Below are positions 10,391 through 23,135 of a stretch of DNA of 64,000 nt, one piece after another. Position 1 is the first letter of the stretch. Each line of letters starts with the position of its first letter. The DNA lies in NCBI RefSeq assembly GCF_042453785.1, contig NC_091670.1, forward strand, positions 34,421,501 to 34,485,500, in the 5' to 3' direction. The notes beneath the pieces are model-generated. The model did no database searches. It worked only from the letters and a program-made list of their open reading frames with translations, and had not been told where the DNA came from. The position numbers and the translations under genes are program-made. The DNA comes from Malus domestica. Its lineage: Eukaryota; Streptophyta; Magnoliopsida; Rosales; Rosaceae.

Positions 10391-12077
10391 ACATTATTTA
10401 TTTAAATAATTTGATCAAAGTCCCTGACAGTATTTAATAGATTTAACTCCTACATTTATGCATTCAATATCCCACAAATTTAAATAATATTTTTACAATA
10501 TAACAATTACTTAAAAATCAATAATAGAGTAATATCATGCTTTACATGGTTCTAGAAAAAAAAAAGATAATGTACCCATGTAACTATTGATATATTTTAA
10601 GAAATAACTATTAACATATTTAAAATATAAAATTAATACATATAATCAGCATGGGTACATTCACAAAAAAATATGGGTACATATCAAAATTCAAAATTAT
10701 GGGTACAAATTAAAACTAAAAAGAATATTGGTACAAATTAAAAAAAAAAGGAACAAATTAAAAATAGACACATATGAAAAAAAATACTAAAAAGATATAT
10801 TTGGAAATGATTAATAAGTTTTTCATTTTTAAAATTGACAAATGATGACTTGTAAATAATTTTAATATTCAAACAATGACATGGAGATTAGTCAAGGAAC
10901 TTTGATCAAAAATAAAAAAAGAAATAAGGTTTCAATTAATGAGAAGAAAAAATGAGGGTTGAGAACCTAATTTATCCTTAATAAACCCTAATCATTATGC
11001 TCTAGTTTTGGTTTAGAACGTCTCTAAACGACTGACTAGCTAGCTAGCTCAAGGAAGAAACCCTAATTATATACTTGAATTTTGGAAAGAAAGAACATCT
11101 ATAAATGGATATTTGTTTTCCTTAGATTGCTTGAAGGTATATGTGTCTTAGTTAATCTTTCTTTCCCAAAAAGAAGGTAAAGTAAAAGTTAAAAGAAGCT
11201 TCATGAAATTTTGGGCAAATCAAAGTGCCAAACCAAACTTGAAACTAATGAGGAACCGAGACCAAACTAGCTAGCTAGCTAAAGGAAGAAACATTGACAG
11301 GCTAGAAAAAAGAAGAGAGAGAGAGAGAGAGAGAGAGAGGTACTGTACTGGCCTGCTGGGCTGCTTGAAGGGAAAACACAATCTCCAAATATGAGGAGTT
11401 TGCCTTTTTCTGTATATGGAAGTTTCTTGAGGGAAGAAATAAATTTCCAAATCTGAGCGACCCTACTTCTTCCAATTTTGAAGCATAAACTCTGAGACAA
11501 ATGATAACACTAAATAGATTGACGCAAACAAGACACGGTGATTGTCCTGACTCAGATTTGCATCTCTTAACAATACCAAACAAAAGCCAAATGGCCTACG
11601 GAAAGAGAATATGATGACTCAAAGAAAGGAGAAAGGAGAGTCGTCAGAAGGAGCGGATTACACAGCTTCTTTACAGAAAGTGAAATATTATATGTAATTA
11701 TATTATAATTTGAAACAAGTTTGGGAAGTTGCTGACGGAAACATGGATAGTAGATCATATGTTTTTACGTAAGTAGTGAAAATTTTTAATTTTTAAGTTA
11801 TTAACCTTTTAACATAAATAATTCATAATTTATATATGAATATATGATATATTATATCGTGTGACGGTCACGTTGAAAAATCTCTCTGCTCAAGGGGCTT
11901 CGAATAAAGTTTTTCGTTGTTCACGCCATTTGTCCAACTACTGCAACAAAGCCCTTCAATGAATGGGATTGGATTGGACATATGACCCGACAAAGTCTTT
12001 TGTGTCATACACACCACCTGCGTTTAGGGTTGCATGATGTCTTTCCAACCAAGTACCAAGTAAAACAGTAGTGATAA
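10391..12077. other. AT-rich intergenic region
   Basis: No convincing gene. At 10570-10760 a GGGTACA-AATTAAA motif recurs, suggesting a decayed repeat. AGCTAGCTAGCT runs lie at about 11037 and 11268. Minus-strand ORFs at 11279-11758 are driven partly by the (GA)n tract and show no family features. Confidence 0.5.
11315..11339. repeat. (GA)n microsatellite
   Basis: About 12 uninterrupted GA units. Confidence 0.95.
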
Positions 12078-12087
12078 TACCAACTTA

Positions 12088-12284
12088 GAGGTAGATTCTC
12101 TGCCTCCTCCTTTCCTTGTCTTCTAATTGTGTGGTCACAATTAAATCACGTTAATATTTTATATTACTATTCTTTTTTATTTTATTATTTTTATAAAAAA
12201 ATAATATAAAATATTAACGTAACTTAACCGTGATCACACAAAACAAGAGGACACAGGAAGTATGAGGACAGAGAATCTGCCTTC
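12088..12284. mobile_element. MITE of the 7.8/41.8/63.2 kb family, 197 bp
   Basis: Inverted ends GAGGTAGATTCTCTG and CAGAGAATCTGCCTTC with a long imperfect palindrome through the core. A perfect TACCAACTTA lies on each side at 12078-12087 and 12285-12294 (9 bp plus one matching base). Confidence 0.85.
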
Positions 12285-12294
12285 TACCAACTTA

Positions 12295-13715
12295 TCCAAT
12301 TAATATTAAAATAATTACCCTATTTGCTTCCTTAAAATAATACAACGGTCGTTAATGATGTGCACAACTACAATTAGATGAGGCATTTAGGAGCATTGCA
12401 TCAAGGAGTTTCAAAAGATGATGAATTTAAAGTCGGTACAAATGTTGTTAATTAAGTTTCTTGTTTTACTAACATATATGTTAGTTGTTGAGATTTAAAA
12501 GAGATACAAGTGAAATTTATAGGACATGTTAGTGTTGAATTTGAGTTTCGTCACATCGTCGGAGATCTAAGGTTTGAGTTCAATGTCGGAGGGTTGAGGT
12601 TCAATAACTATGTCTAAATACGCATTTTGAGAATAAGGTTCAATGTGAGTTAAATTCTAGGTTCAAATTAAGATCTTAAAATAAAGAAAATTTTGCATTA
12701 ACCTATATTTCTTGTTCTAACATTTCTTATCATGTGATATGAGGATCTACACGTGTGTTTACTCGGGTCTAACTAGGGTCCTAGACTCCTATATTGTAGC
12801 TAGGTTCAAGGCCTATGTTTGAGGAAGGGGTGAACTACAGCACATGAGTGGATTGGAGCATGAAGTTCAAGGTGCAAGTTTACGCTGATGGTCTCAGGTC
12901 AACTAGGGTTTGAGCCGTTTGAAGGTTTAGGTTTGGTTATGGGGTCTAAGTCTCTGGTATGGGTAAAGTTTTCATCTGTGCAAAGGAGGATCATGAACTT
13001 AAATTTCATGAAATAAAGTTGCTAAATATGATATTTAATATGAGACTTTAAGAAACTATAAAAATTATCATTTGCTTGATGAATAACGATTCGTCAAACA
13101 AAGAGTCTTTACTTTATATAATATCATGTTCATCGAGTAAAAATGATCAACGTTTTGGTTTCTGCAGAGACTTTGACTGAACGAATAAAGTCCACGGGTC
13201 AAGTTATAGTCGTCAGGTAACTTTGCCTGATGAAATTTTGTTAGGCAAAATTAGAGGTGACAAAATGGTATTTGGCCCGAGAAAATTTTTTCATCTAAAG
13301 GTTTTGTTTTGTTTAGTTTTTTTTTTTTTTTTTTTTGTGAGATTACATCTTAGACTAAAAATTATGAAATTCTAAATTCACAAATTTCATCTTATGAACC
13401 TAGGTGATATACTTTTTCCAACACGATTGAAGGCACTTCTAAGTCCCTTCTCTTTCCCTCAAGATGACACTTGACTACAAGGAGAAAAACACCAGATAGT
13501 ATACACGTGTTTCTTTTTAAATGTTTATCCACCCGCTTACTGCTACTCATACAAATCAGTCTTCACGGTGCATGCTTGTCCGCTTGTTTCAGACTTCAGA
13601 GGCTTCCAACTCGTGGAAAGTTGAATTGGTTGCATTCACTTTGAGGAGTTCGTACTTGTATTGTGAACAATGATCGGTTTTAATGCTAGGATCCAACTTC
13701 TGTTGCCTCCTACTG

Positions 13716-13718
<3 letters not shown>
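12295..13718. other. Intergenic region upstream of UFO
   Basis: No gene recognised. Scattered GGTTCAA and GGTTTGAG motifs at 12540-12960 look like a decayed minisatellite. A poly(T) run lies near 13318-13336. Confidence 0.45.

Positions 13719-13775
<57 letters not shown>
13719..13775. repeat. (CT)n microsatellite, 57 bp
   Basis: About 28 uninterrupted CT units, roughly 0.8 kb before the UFO start codon. Expected to vary in length between individuals. Confidence 0.97.
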
Positions 13776-13778
<3 letters not shown>

Positions 13779-14145
13779 AGTTACACGTCTTACCAACCTC
13801 GGCCTTGACAAAACAACACCAAATTGACTGATGCATCCATCAGAATCACTGCGCTGAGGAAAAAGGTAAATATAAAAGAAACCAATATGCAAAAGGGAAC
13901 ATTAAAGAGACCATCCAAAACAAACCAAAGCCCCTTGAGCTATTTTGGGCACTACATTTTTAACACGCAAATGAGTTTCACACACTATTTTTTTTCTTTG
14001 ATCATACAGATATCTGTTTAATTCTTATTTGTAAATCGAATAAAACAAAAGATAATCGGAGGACAAAAATAATGAGTTTCAGAAAATGGAAAAATATGCA
14101 GAAATCAGTTTACTATTAAAAATTCACCTATCCAAAATTTTCTTC

Positions 14146-14152
14146 TATATAT
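14146..14152 (+). promoter_or_regulatory. Candidate TATA box of UFO
   Basis: TATATAT about 380 bp before the ATG at 14534, which implies a leader of roughly 350 bp. The leader is pyrimidine-rich. Position is the only evidence. Confidence 0.4.
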
Positions 14153-14533
14153 GTAGTGAAGTTTCAGCTTCTTTCTCCTAGCCTTCAAACCCTTCACTCC
14201 AATCCCATGAAAGTTAACAGCAAACCATCCTTCAGGTGACTGCCATCACTTAACTCTCTTGCAGTTCTTTCTTCTTCACCCAATAGAAGAAACCCATGCC
14301 CTTTCTAAAACCCAACTGAGAGATTTTCCATTTTTATGTTCACATCTTTCAAAACAAAATTCCCACTTTTCAACTTGTGAAAAAAAAAGCAAGCTTGCAT
14401 GTAAGCACTTATTTCCCAAATTGGCTTACTCTTCAATTCCCTTCAATTTCTTTGCTTGCATTCCACTGAACAAGTACTAAAATTTAGAGGCATATTTTAC
14501 TTATAAGCCCTTGTCATCCAACACATAAAAAAG

Positions 14534-15853
14534 ATGGAACCTTTTCATCCTTCTCTCACCTTTCCCTTCTCCTACACCTTCAACACCACTACTAGTGCAC
14601 TTGGTGGTGGCATTGCTGAAAATATAGCCACATCATGTCCTAATCCATGGATGGATGCTAGGATATGGTGCAAGCTCCCCCATCGGCTCCTCGATCGTGT
14701 CATCGCCTTTCTCCCACCGCCTGCCTTTTTTCGCTCTCGATGTGTCTGCAAGAGGTGGTATGCTCTCTTGTTCTCCAACACCTTTCTTCAGCTCTACCTC
14801 GAAGTATCTCAGCGCCGCCATTGGTTCCTGTTCTTCAAGAACAAGAGCCTCAGGGGAAGCTACATATACAGGAACAACATTGGAGGAAGCAACGGTGACA
14901 GCAACAGGGGTGGTACTAATTGTGAAGGTTATCTTTTTGATCCTTATGAACTTTCATGGTATCGCCTTTCGTTCGCTCTACTTCCCTCCGGCTTCTCCCC
15001 AGCTTCATCTTCCGGCGGTTTAATCTGTTGGGTTTCGGATGAGGCTGGCCCGAAAACTCTCATTCTATGCAACCCAATTGTTGGTTCTATGTCTCCATTG
15101 CCTCCAACTCTAAGACCAAGGCTCTTGCCTTCCATAGGGTTGAGTGTCAACCCTACATCCATTGATGTAACTGTTGCTGGAGACGACTTGATCTCTCCAT
15201 ACGCTGTGAAAAACTTGACTGCCGAGAGCTTCCATATCGACGCAGGCGGGTTTTTTTCGCTGTGGGGAATCAATTCTTCCCTCCCAAAACTCTGTAATTT
15301 CGAATCAGGTCAAATGGTTAATGTTCGAGGAAGATTCTACTGCATGAACTACGGCCCTTACAGTGTCTTAGCCTATGATGTGGCAGCAAACAATTGTTGG
15401 ACGATTGAGGCCCCCATGAGAAGGGCCCTGAGATCTCCAACCTTGATGGAGAGCGGTGGGAAGCTGCTTTTAGTTTCTGCAGTTGAGAAGAGCAAGCTCA
15501 ACGTGCCGAAAAGCTTGAGGATTTGGGGGTTGCAGGCTTGTGGAACAACTTGGGTTGAGATGGAGAGGATGCCGCAGCAGCTCTATGTGCAATTTGATGA
15601 CCTGGAGAATGGGAATGGGTACCGTTGTGTTGGACATGGAGAGTTCATCACCATCATGATTCTGGGTTCCGACAAGGCGTTGCTGTTCGATATGTCCAGG
15701 AAGAGGTGGCAGTGGATTCCTCCGTGCCCTTACGTTAATGCTGGGGTTGATGGGGACTTGCATGGCTTTGCTTATGAACCCCGGCTCGCTACGCCGGTCA
15801 CTGGGCTGCTTGATCAGCTCACTGCAATTCCTTTTCAGGCTTTCAGTGCTTAG
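14534..15853 (+). CDS. UFO: F-box protein UNUSUAL FLORAL ORGANS (UFO) orthologue
   Basis: Single-exon, 439-residue F-box protein; Arabidopsis UFO is about the same length. The N-terminus has the family motif SLTFPFSYTF (7-16). The F-box spans about 44-90 (WCKLPHRLLDRVIAFLPPPA, then FFRSRCVCKRWY). The rest is the conserved propeller-like region, including IDVTVAGDDLISPYAVKNL, DAGGFFSLW and EKSKLNVPKSLR. UFO proteins are substrate adaptors of SCF ubiquitin ligases and work with LEAFY to activate APETALA3 in floral meristems and petals. The reading frame is intact and starts at the first ATG, close to the family N-terminus. It converges on ERG, with about 1.25 kb between their stops. A (CT)n tract lies upstream. 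Confidence 0.97.
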   Translation: MEPFHPSLTFPFSYTFNTTTSALGGGIAENIATSCPNPWMDARIWCKLPHRLLDRVIAFLPPPAFFRSRCVCKRWYALLFSNTFLQLYLEVSQRRHWFLFFKNKSLRGSYIYRNNIGGSNGDSNRGGTNCEGYLFDPYELSWYRLSFALLPSGFSPASSSGGLICWVSDEAGPKTLILCNPIVGSMSPLPPTLRPRLLPSIGLSVNPTSIDVTVAGDDLISPYAVKNLTAESFHIDAGGFFSLWGINSSLPKLCNFESGQMVNVRGRFYCMNYGPYSVLAYDVAANNCWTIEAPMRRALRSPTLMESGGKLLLVSAVEKSKLNVPKSLRIWGLQACGTTWVEMERMPQQLYVQFDDLENGNGYRCVGHGEFITIMILGSDKALLFDMSRKRWQWIPPCPYVNAGVDGDLHGFAYEPRLATPVTGLLDQLTAIPFQAFSA

Positions 15854-17104
15854 GAGGGTTCAAGTTGCAATGTGATCTAAATATGTAGCCGTAGGAAAGT
15901 GGCAGTGATGTCGGTGTTAGTAGGTTTAGTCCAACCTACTGAGGAGCTACTTGTTATATTTGAAGTTAATCTGCTATGTATTTTGTCGTTCTCTTCTACC
16001 TGGTGTATGAAACAGGAGATAGTTCGCATAACTATTGTGATAAACGTAATAATATTTCCTGGAATTAACTACAAGATTGAAAACGGCTAAACCGCCTATT
16101 GGACCGATTATAATAATATGGTATCGAACACTTCATTTCTGAAAGTCGAAGCTAGGGCTTTCCGCTTAAAACTGGAGAGGAATACCACTTTAGGTAAAGG
16201 GGAATGTTTTAAAAGCTTATCCTTCCGAGATCTGTCATATTTTTCCATTCTTAAGCTGCTGTTTTAACCGTTAATCAAATCATCAAACAAGTTTTCGAAT
16301 GATGAAACAAAGGATTAGTTGACAACAAAAACTGCCAGTCAGTCCATACTAGATATTCTTACTCTATTATCAGGGAATGGGGGTATATACGCGACGAGTG
16401 AGACATTCACATGGAGATTACACGGTTCTCTTAAATCCGAAACTCATGACTTTGCATTAAACCCGAAACTCATGATTTCCTTAAGAACAAGCATGAAGCG
16501 TGCGGAGCATACAAATCAATCCCTTCCTCCTTTAACACATGTTGAATTTTACAATTCCACAAGCAAAGTAACATTCATAAATGGTTTCTTATCAATCACA
16601 GATACGAGGATTTCGAACAGTATACCATAAAAGGTACAAGTTCAAATTAAAATCAAATGAAAGAACCTAGCTTAAGCTTTCTTATGTTCGTATGTTCGTA
16701 CATAAGCACAAATTTAAGGGAAAAAAAAAACAAGAAAACAAAGGGTTAGTATATGATGAAGAGATCAAGAGACTTGATATTGTATATTCTCAAAAATTTC
16801 GGGACTAATGTGTTTGCCTGCCAAGTTGGGGTCTTCCAGTTATTCGTCACCCACCTCCATCCCCAAACTAAAGCTGAAAATTTTTCTACCACTCAAAAAA
16901 GCTGCAACACTGGATGGCCTTCATAAAGTCGATGAAACTTCCTTTATATACACTTCCAAATAGGGTGGATCATAGGGTTGCAATTTTTGACATTCAACTC
17001 TATTCATTAGACTCGTCGTTAAGTCTGACCTTACAAATAAGGTGCCCTTCCATCTCCTGATGGATCGTATCCCTTCTTGACATTCAACTCGATATTCCAA
17101 TGTA
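15854..17104. other. Convergent intergenic region between UFO and ERG
   Basis: Holds the 3' UTRs of both genes. An open frame at 16319-16630 has no family features and is probably chance. No mobile element is recognised. Confidence 0.6.
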
Positions 17105-20100
17105 TCATTTCAGTCTAACCTGGAGAATGAGATGGACATCCCTCTTGAAGATGGACCGTAGCTCCTCATTAGCTTCCATGCCAATTCTCCTGTTTCAGAA
17201 GCATGTATTTCAATTCAAATTGGCTCGTGTTGAAAGCAAAAGCAGTGATTCCAATATGCTAGGACTTCAGTATTTACCCTATTTTATTGCCCTTCTTTCC
17301 TACAAGAATCTTGCGTTGACTTAATTTGTTCGTGATAAGATGTTGTTCAATCCGAAGAGAGCCATCTCGCAACTCCTTCCAGTCCATCAACCGATGTTCA
17401 ATAGTGTATGGGATTTCCTAAACAAGCAGAAATTGCCATTACTGAAGATCCTCAAATTGCTTATAAATTCAGACCTTGGGAATGAAAATATAATCAGATA
17501 GAAATGATAGCCTCAAAGTACCTCGAAACTGAAGATATACCTGATGCACATGGTCTAACAACCTTTCTCGGACAACTTCTAATGATATATTCTTCATAAC
17601 TTCCTCAGTCATGATGAATGGATCTTCATCCCAAGACCGTTTAACGGCCTAAACATAAAAAAACCACTGAAGAACTGAGATGTGGGATATAGTGGACACC
17701 AGTAACATTCGCTAGAAAGATGAGCAGATACATGTAAACCAGACATATCTTGAAAATTCTTTCCAACCAAAACATAAATCTAAAGAAGGCCTTCGTAATA
17801 GAATATTTTTGACAGGTAAATGTCACAGGAAATGATGACAATGAAGGCAATACTAAAATGCTCACATGCCTGATCCATCAAATATTGAGCAAGATCTTTC
17901 ACTCCAGAGCCCTTCAGACCAGAAATCATGAAACGCCTACAAGGTTAAAGAAAGAAATAGATCGTCAGATATACTTTTAAGAACCCTGGCGAAAAGAGAA
18001 AACACACCATCTTTGATTTTGTAAAAGGAAACACACCTTTCATAACCAGGAAGATCTTTGAATTCCTCAGCAACCTTTAACAAGTCTTTCTTCTTCTCAA
18101 CTAAATCAACCTTGTTCATACATAAAATTCGCTTTTGCACTGGGTGTGGTAGTGCTCCCATACGCTTGATCAATCCTATAACCCTTACATCAGGCCTATA
18201 TGGATGGAAATACAAAGAACCGGGTGATTAGGGACCAAACACTGATGAAATTTAGAAAAAATTGTTAACAAACTTGAGTGGCTGAAATAATGCAGGGAAT
18301 GAGGATAATGGCTGAAATAAAAAAAAAATGCACTATTATCAAAAGCGATGAACATTTGCCCAAATGGAATCCACCTGCCATATATATCTAGCTCTGATGC
18401 CTATGTTTGTTTCATGCATATTTAGAACCATAACACTTGTGAGCTATTGTAAAATATGGCCATCTAATAGCTTGCTAGGATAGGTTTCCTTAGAGTCAAC
18501 CATGGGATAACTTGAAGAAAAAAAAAAAAAAAAGTTACAGGGTATCATATGGAATGAATAACTAACCTGGTAAGATGCCTATGGACGTCAAATATAACTA
18601 TGAGCACATCGTATAAAGTAACTGAACTCCAAGCACTTTCTACGCGAACCTTGAAATCCTTGTAAGGACATCCCTTGTTGCTTAATGTAAGACCTGGAGT
18701 ATCAAAGAAACACTGCATAGGCACACATGAAGACAGTCAATAAATAGCTCAAAACATCGATAAACAACTGCAAGATATGTCATACACCACAATTTCTGTG
18801 CTCCAGTCTGTGGGGAGAAAACATAATAATAACATGTCTACACATAAGTAATCGACGAGAATAATATGCAAAGACAACCCATCACCATTACCTTTCCTGT
18901 ATCAAACACACTCATCACTATATGAAAGTAAGTGTCGCATGCTCATCACATTTTTGTTGTACCATAATTTCATAAACAAAGAACTAGGATAAAGAAATGA
19001 ATTGCATATTGTAATTCGAATAATTTTCAGAGCTCATTAGGACATAATATAACTTAATCAAAGCATTCCCAGTCCAGAAAACCTGGTCGATTATAAGCTA
19101 AAAACAAGAAACATACAATTTGTGTGTCTCCTTTTGTCATAACTCCTAATACTTCATGAGTAGTGGTGTTTGTCTTCCGTGAAACAGCGGAAACCTTCGT
19201 CCCAACCTATAAGAAATGCAGAAACATGTTATAAATCTGCACAATCTGTCACCAGAAAGGTTCTGGTTACAACAAAAGCCAGTAAAAAGTATACAATCCT
19301 CTGATATGGTAAACTTTTTTTAAAAAGAATATTACCACAAAATCCAACAAATTACATAGTTTACGAACAAAGTATAATCTCCCAAGCCAGTACATATCTC
19401 ACATAGGGGGATTTCAAAGCTTCTTCATTTGTTTCCCTCCAAAGAAATTTTTGTTGGGACAACTTCAGACATATTAAGAAGCTCATGCCTGCTTTGGCCT
19501 CAAGAACTATTTGATATCTATCTGAGTAAAGTGCAGTGACCATGAACCAGCTATTGATATCGCTTTCAGACAAATTAGGCAGATTGTACCATATGCATGG
19601 TGAATATAACATAATACTGAGCAACACAGACGAACCCTAGTTGCCATAAAATATTAAACCATGACCAGCTAGGCAAATGAAAGAATCCACAACACCAAAT
19701 TTACCCAAACCCTTGTCCAACGAAACAATCAAAAGCTTCCAACACTTCATTATAGTCATCCTATAGGACTAGCGTATACCCTACTGAAAACCCCATCACA
19801 AAGTCATCTTCTTTTTTTCGGGAAATGAATCGCCAAATCGTCAAACAAACTGTTAAACTACTTAGCAGTTCAAACCAAATCATAAACCACAGTAACACAG
19901 TCATCATTTAATATTATCATTAACTAAACCAACACCATATCCAACAGTTAATTAAACCTCCCCCCTCTTTTTCTCCCTCTCTCTTCTAAATTAAATACGT
20001 TTAAACCATAAAATCCAAAATAACAAACCATATAATTAGTCAGAGCAGACTTTCCCGCATTCGGAGCACCAATTATCCCTACAGACAGCGCCTTTTGGTC

Positions 20101-20523
20101 CTCCTCCTTCACCATTTCCTCCTCATCCCCTGATTCCTCATCATCTGCGCGCTCCAATGCTGCCTCGAGAAGCGCCTTAGCGAGCACTCTACTCTTTTGC
20201 TCCTCCTCTTCCTCCAAACGCTTCAATTTCTTCTTCTGGGCGTCCACCCCGATCGATTTATCAGCTTTTGATCTGTACTTGTTGTCCCAAGTCGGCTTCT
20301 GAGGAGTTTTGGGCTTGGAATCCGAACCAACGGATGGTATGGCGTAATGGGTACTGTCAAAAACCGAGTCCGAACCATTTTCGGGGTCTGAGAAAGATGG
20401 GTTGTGACCGGAGTCGTCCTCTTGCGGCTGAGCGGCGTAGAACCGGTGGAACAAGGAGGCTGGGTTTAAAGGGGTTTTGGTGGGTTTTGAAGAGAGGGTT
20501 CTCAGAACTCTTAGAGCTTTCAT
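17105..20523 (-). CDS. ERG: Era-like GTPase ERG, organellar
   Basis: Hand-built model of 429 residues in eight exons: 20523-20029, 19206-19117, 18712-18567, 18195-18037, 17936-17870, 17648-17541, 17417-17278 and 17189-17105. Exon phases agree at every joint. G1 is GAPNAGKS (152-159), G3 is DTPG (199-202), G4 is NKVD (271-274), G5 is ISGLKG (301-306), and the C-terminal KH domain has VGKKGNKI (394-401). The first about 130 residues are a basic, serine-rich presequence and a charged linker, fitting mitochondrial import. Era GTPases bind small-subunit rRNA during ribosome assembly. Intron 5 uses a GC donor. A (GA)n tract lies in the 5' leader and a Helitron ends about 230 bp before the ATG. Confidence 0.95.
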
Positions 20524-20542
20524 CTCAGCTGCTAGATACCAA

Positions 20543-20548
<6 letters not shown>

Positions 20549-20579
<31 letters not shown>
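20549..20579. repeat. (GA)n microsatellite in the ERG 5' leader
   Basis: About 15 GA units starting 25 bp before the ERG start codon on the minus strand. Likely transcribed as (UC)n in the leader. Confidence 0.95.
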
Positions 20580-20582
<3 letters not shown>

Positions 20583-20753
20583 GCTTTGTGTGCGTGGGCG
20601 GGCTGTTGGGGTTTTAGGGGTTTAGGCTTGAGGCTTCGTCTTGTCACTCTATATTGCTACGAACAAGTGTTTCTATTTTTATTTTTTTATTTTTTATTTT
20701 TTATTTCTATGGTCGAATTTTTTTTTTGGTTCATTTCTCTCTCTTTCTTATAA

Positions 20754-22442
20754 CTAGCCTTCATTAAGCGTGTAAAAGACCTTTTTTGAATTACGACGAT
20801 CTATGCACGACTTACACGTTTTAAATGTATTTATATTCGTAAATTGACAAAATGAAAGTCAAATGAATAATATGAGATCATACTATAAGAAATCCTTCAT
20901 AAACCAATTAAAGCAGCTGAATTCACATAATAAAATCGATCTCTAGGCGCTTTGTTGCCCTCTTGGCAGACTATGACCAATTCCAGATCATAAGGGGAGA
21001 AGATTCAGAGAAGGAAATTTGAATCCAATCGTCAGGACTAAATACAACTCCATGAATGAGCAAAGAAACATTTTTCTCAGGTCTTTGCTAGACAAATGAG
21101 CAAGAATTTACATTAAGAATAGATAAAATAATATTCAATAAACAATTGATTAAATCACATTATTACTAGTCTATTGTGAAGCTAAGTCCACCCCTAGTGT
21201 AGATAATGTCGTTTGTCAAAAAAAAAAAAATTTTGATAACTAATTTAATCACATTATTATCCGCGTGCGAAATATCTTTTTATATACCAGCATTAAATGC
21301 CTCTTAAGATGTTTTGAACGTGTTTAAAAATAGAGAAAATAATATTGAATGAACAACTGATTGAATCACATTATTGTTAGATCATTGTGAGGCTAAGCCC
21401 TCTGTAAAACGCGTGCAGAAGACATTTTTTGAATTACAGCGTGCTACACACGACTTACACGTTTTAAATGTATTTATATGCTTAAATTGACAAAAGAAAA
21501 GTCAAATATTTAAAGTAAATGAATAATCTTACATCACGCTAGAAGAAACCCCTCATAAACCAGTTAAAGCATCTAAATCCACATAATAAAATCGGTCTCC
21601 ATAGAATTTACATTAAGAATAGAGAAAATAATATTTAATAAACAACTGATTGAATCACACTATTGTTAGCCCATTGTAAGGCTAAGCACACCCCCGCCCT
21701 TTTAATGTAGATAATATCGTATGTTAAAAAAAAAATTTATTTGACAACTAATTTAATGTTAAAATAAACAATTGATTGAATCACACTATTGCTAGCCATT
21801 GTGAGGCTAAGCTTATTCCCATCCTCTTTAGTATAGATAATATCGTTTGTTAAAAAAAAAACAATCATTTGACAATTAATTTAATCACATTATTATCCGC
21901 ATGGAAATACATTTTTTATAACCGATGAATCACATTATTATCCATGTGGGAAAGACATTTTTTTTATAACCGACATTACACGCCTCTTAAGATGTTTTGA
22001 ACGTATTTAAAAATACATAAAATAATATTTCATGAACATCTGATTGAATTACATTATTGCTAGCTTATTGTATGATCCTACTTTTTTTTTTTAAAAAGTT
22101 GTACTAATTTATCACTGGCGCTACGTGCCTCTTAAGATGTTTTGAACACAACATTCATGATTTTCCTTATTTTTTATTATATTTTTCTTTCCTTCACGTG
22201 GTGGGCACCATTAACTTTCACTCATCCTTCCATTTTTTTATTCTTTTCTCTCTTCCCACTTATATTTATATTATATTTTATAATGACCAAATTACCAAAT
22301 TACCCATACATTATTTAATATATTATATTAGGCTGCTTTTGAATTTATTTGGTTGAGGGGCAATTTTATTCTAATATCTTTGTCGAAGCCGCGACACCAA
22401 ATCAGAACTATTCACTGCCCTATTCGTTTTATATATAATAGA
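20754..22442 (-). mobile_element. Candidate non-autonomous Helitron with repeated inner modules
   Basis: On the minus strand the right end reads A|TCTATTATATATAAAACG, the canonical Helitron 5' start (host A, then TC). The left end reads GGCTAG|T, a CTRR-type 3' end next to a host T, but without a convincing hairpin, so the 3' boundary is tentative. No RepHel gene is present. The inside is made of recurring modules: a block of about 200 bp at 20766 and 21404, and about five copies of a 75-bp block containing ATTGAATCACATTATTG. Confidence 0.55.
20766..22150. repeat. Array of diverged direct repeats
   Basis: Several modules recur in mixed order. TTTTTTGAATTACG/CAGCG...ACGACTTACACG starts at about 20784 and 21427. 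CCTCTTAAGATGTTTTGAAC occurs near 21300, 21983 and 22129. A block with GAATCACATTATTG and GTGAGGCTAAGC is near 21150, 21365, 21650, 21780 and 22045. A tail GTAGATAATATCGTTTGTT plus poly(A) occurs near 21200, 21705 and 21835 and looks like a SINE 3' end. Confidence 0.75.
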
Positions 22443-23135
22443 TTAGTATTTTTTTTATTAAAAGAACCAGTTTGTGGTTTCGCTTCGGCAGAATTACAAC
22501 TACTTTAAAATCCAAGGCCCCAGGTGTTATTCTACCATGACGAGGTGGATTTTGGTATGCCGGGAACACAACTTGATCCACTAAATATCATAATACAATG
22601 ATTGAATTTTTTTTTTTTTCAAATATCCAATTACTTGTACTATAACAGTTGATGTACCTGACTATTCCCAGCACATTGAAAAATTTATCCTTGGATGATG
22701 CAGCCAAAAATATAATGGCATAAGAAAGTCATAACTAAAAGTTCAAAAGCCCTATAATAACATCATTATTCATAAATAATACCAAGTTACTAACCACATT
22801 TGAAATATTAGTCAACTGAAGAATATTGTCGATGAACAAAATGGAATCCTTTAAATATCCCTAATCCTAAAAAGTTTGCAACAAAATCTATGGGGAGTAT
22901 GAAAAAGAATATGAAAGTTACATTATATCTTGACATTTTTGCTCTTCTACTTCACGTTCTTGCAAAGAATACAACACGAATCTACGACTGGTTAGTCCGG
23001 TAAACCGCCCTTCACTTCGAATAAACTCTGCAGGACATGGAGCGTGCATCGGCATGAGATTCCCAGGTCCATACGCCAGCATGAGATTCCAAAGGCGCAA
23101 ACACTGTCATCGTCGTCCCATTGCTGCTATTTGAT
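22443..23135. other. Intergenic and SUF4 3' UTR
   Basis: No separate gene. The part nearest 23135 should be the SUF4 3' UTR. The ORF at 22918-23100 has no family features. Confidence 0.6.

Noticed and set aside
13589-13892. ORFs encoding long RE/ER dipeptides
   Set aside because: Produced by the (CT)n microsatellite.
20268-20753. 161-codon plus-strand ORF
   Set aside because: Antisense shadow of ERG exon 1 plus the (GA)n leader.
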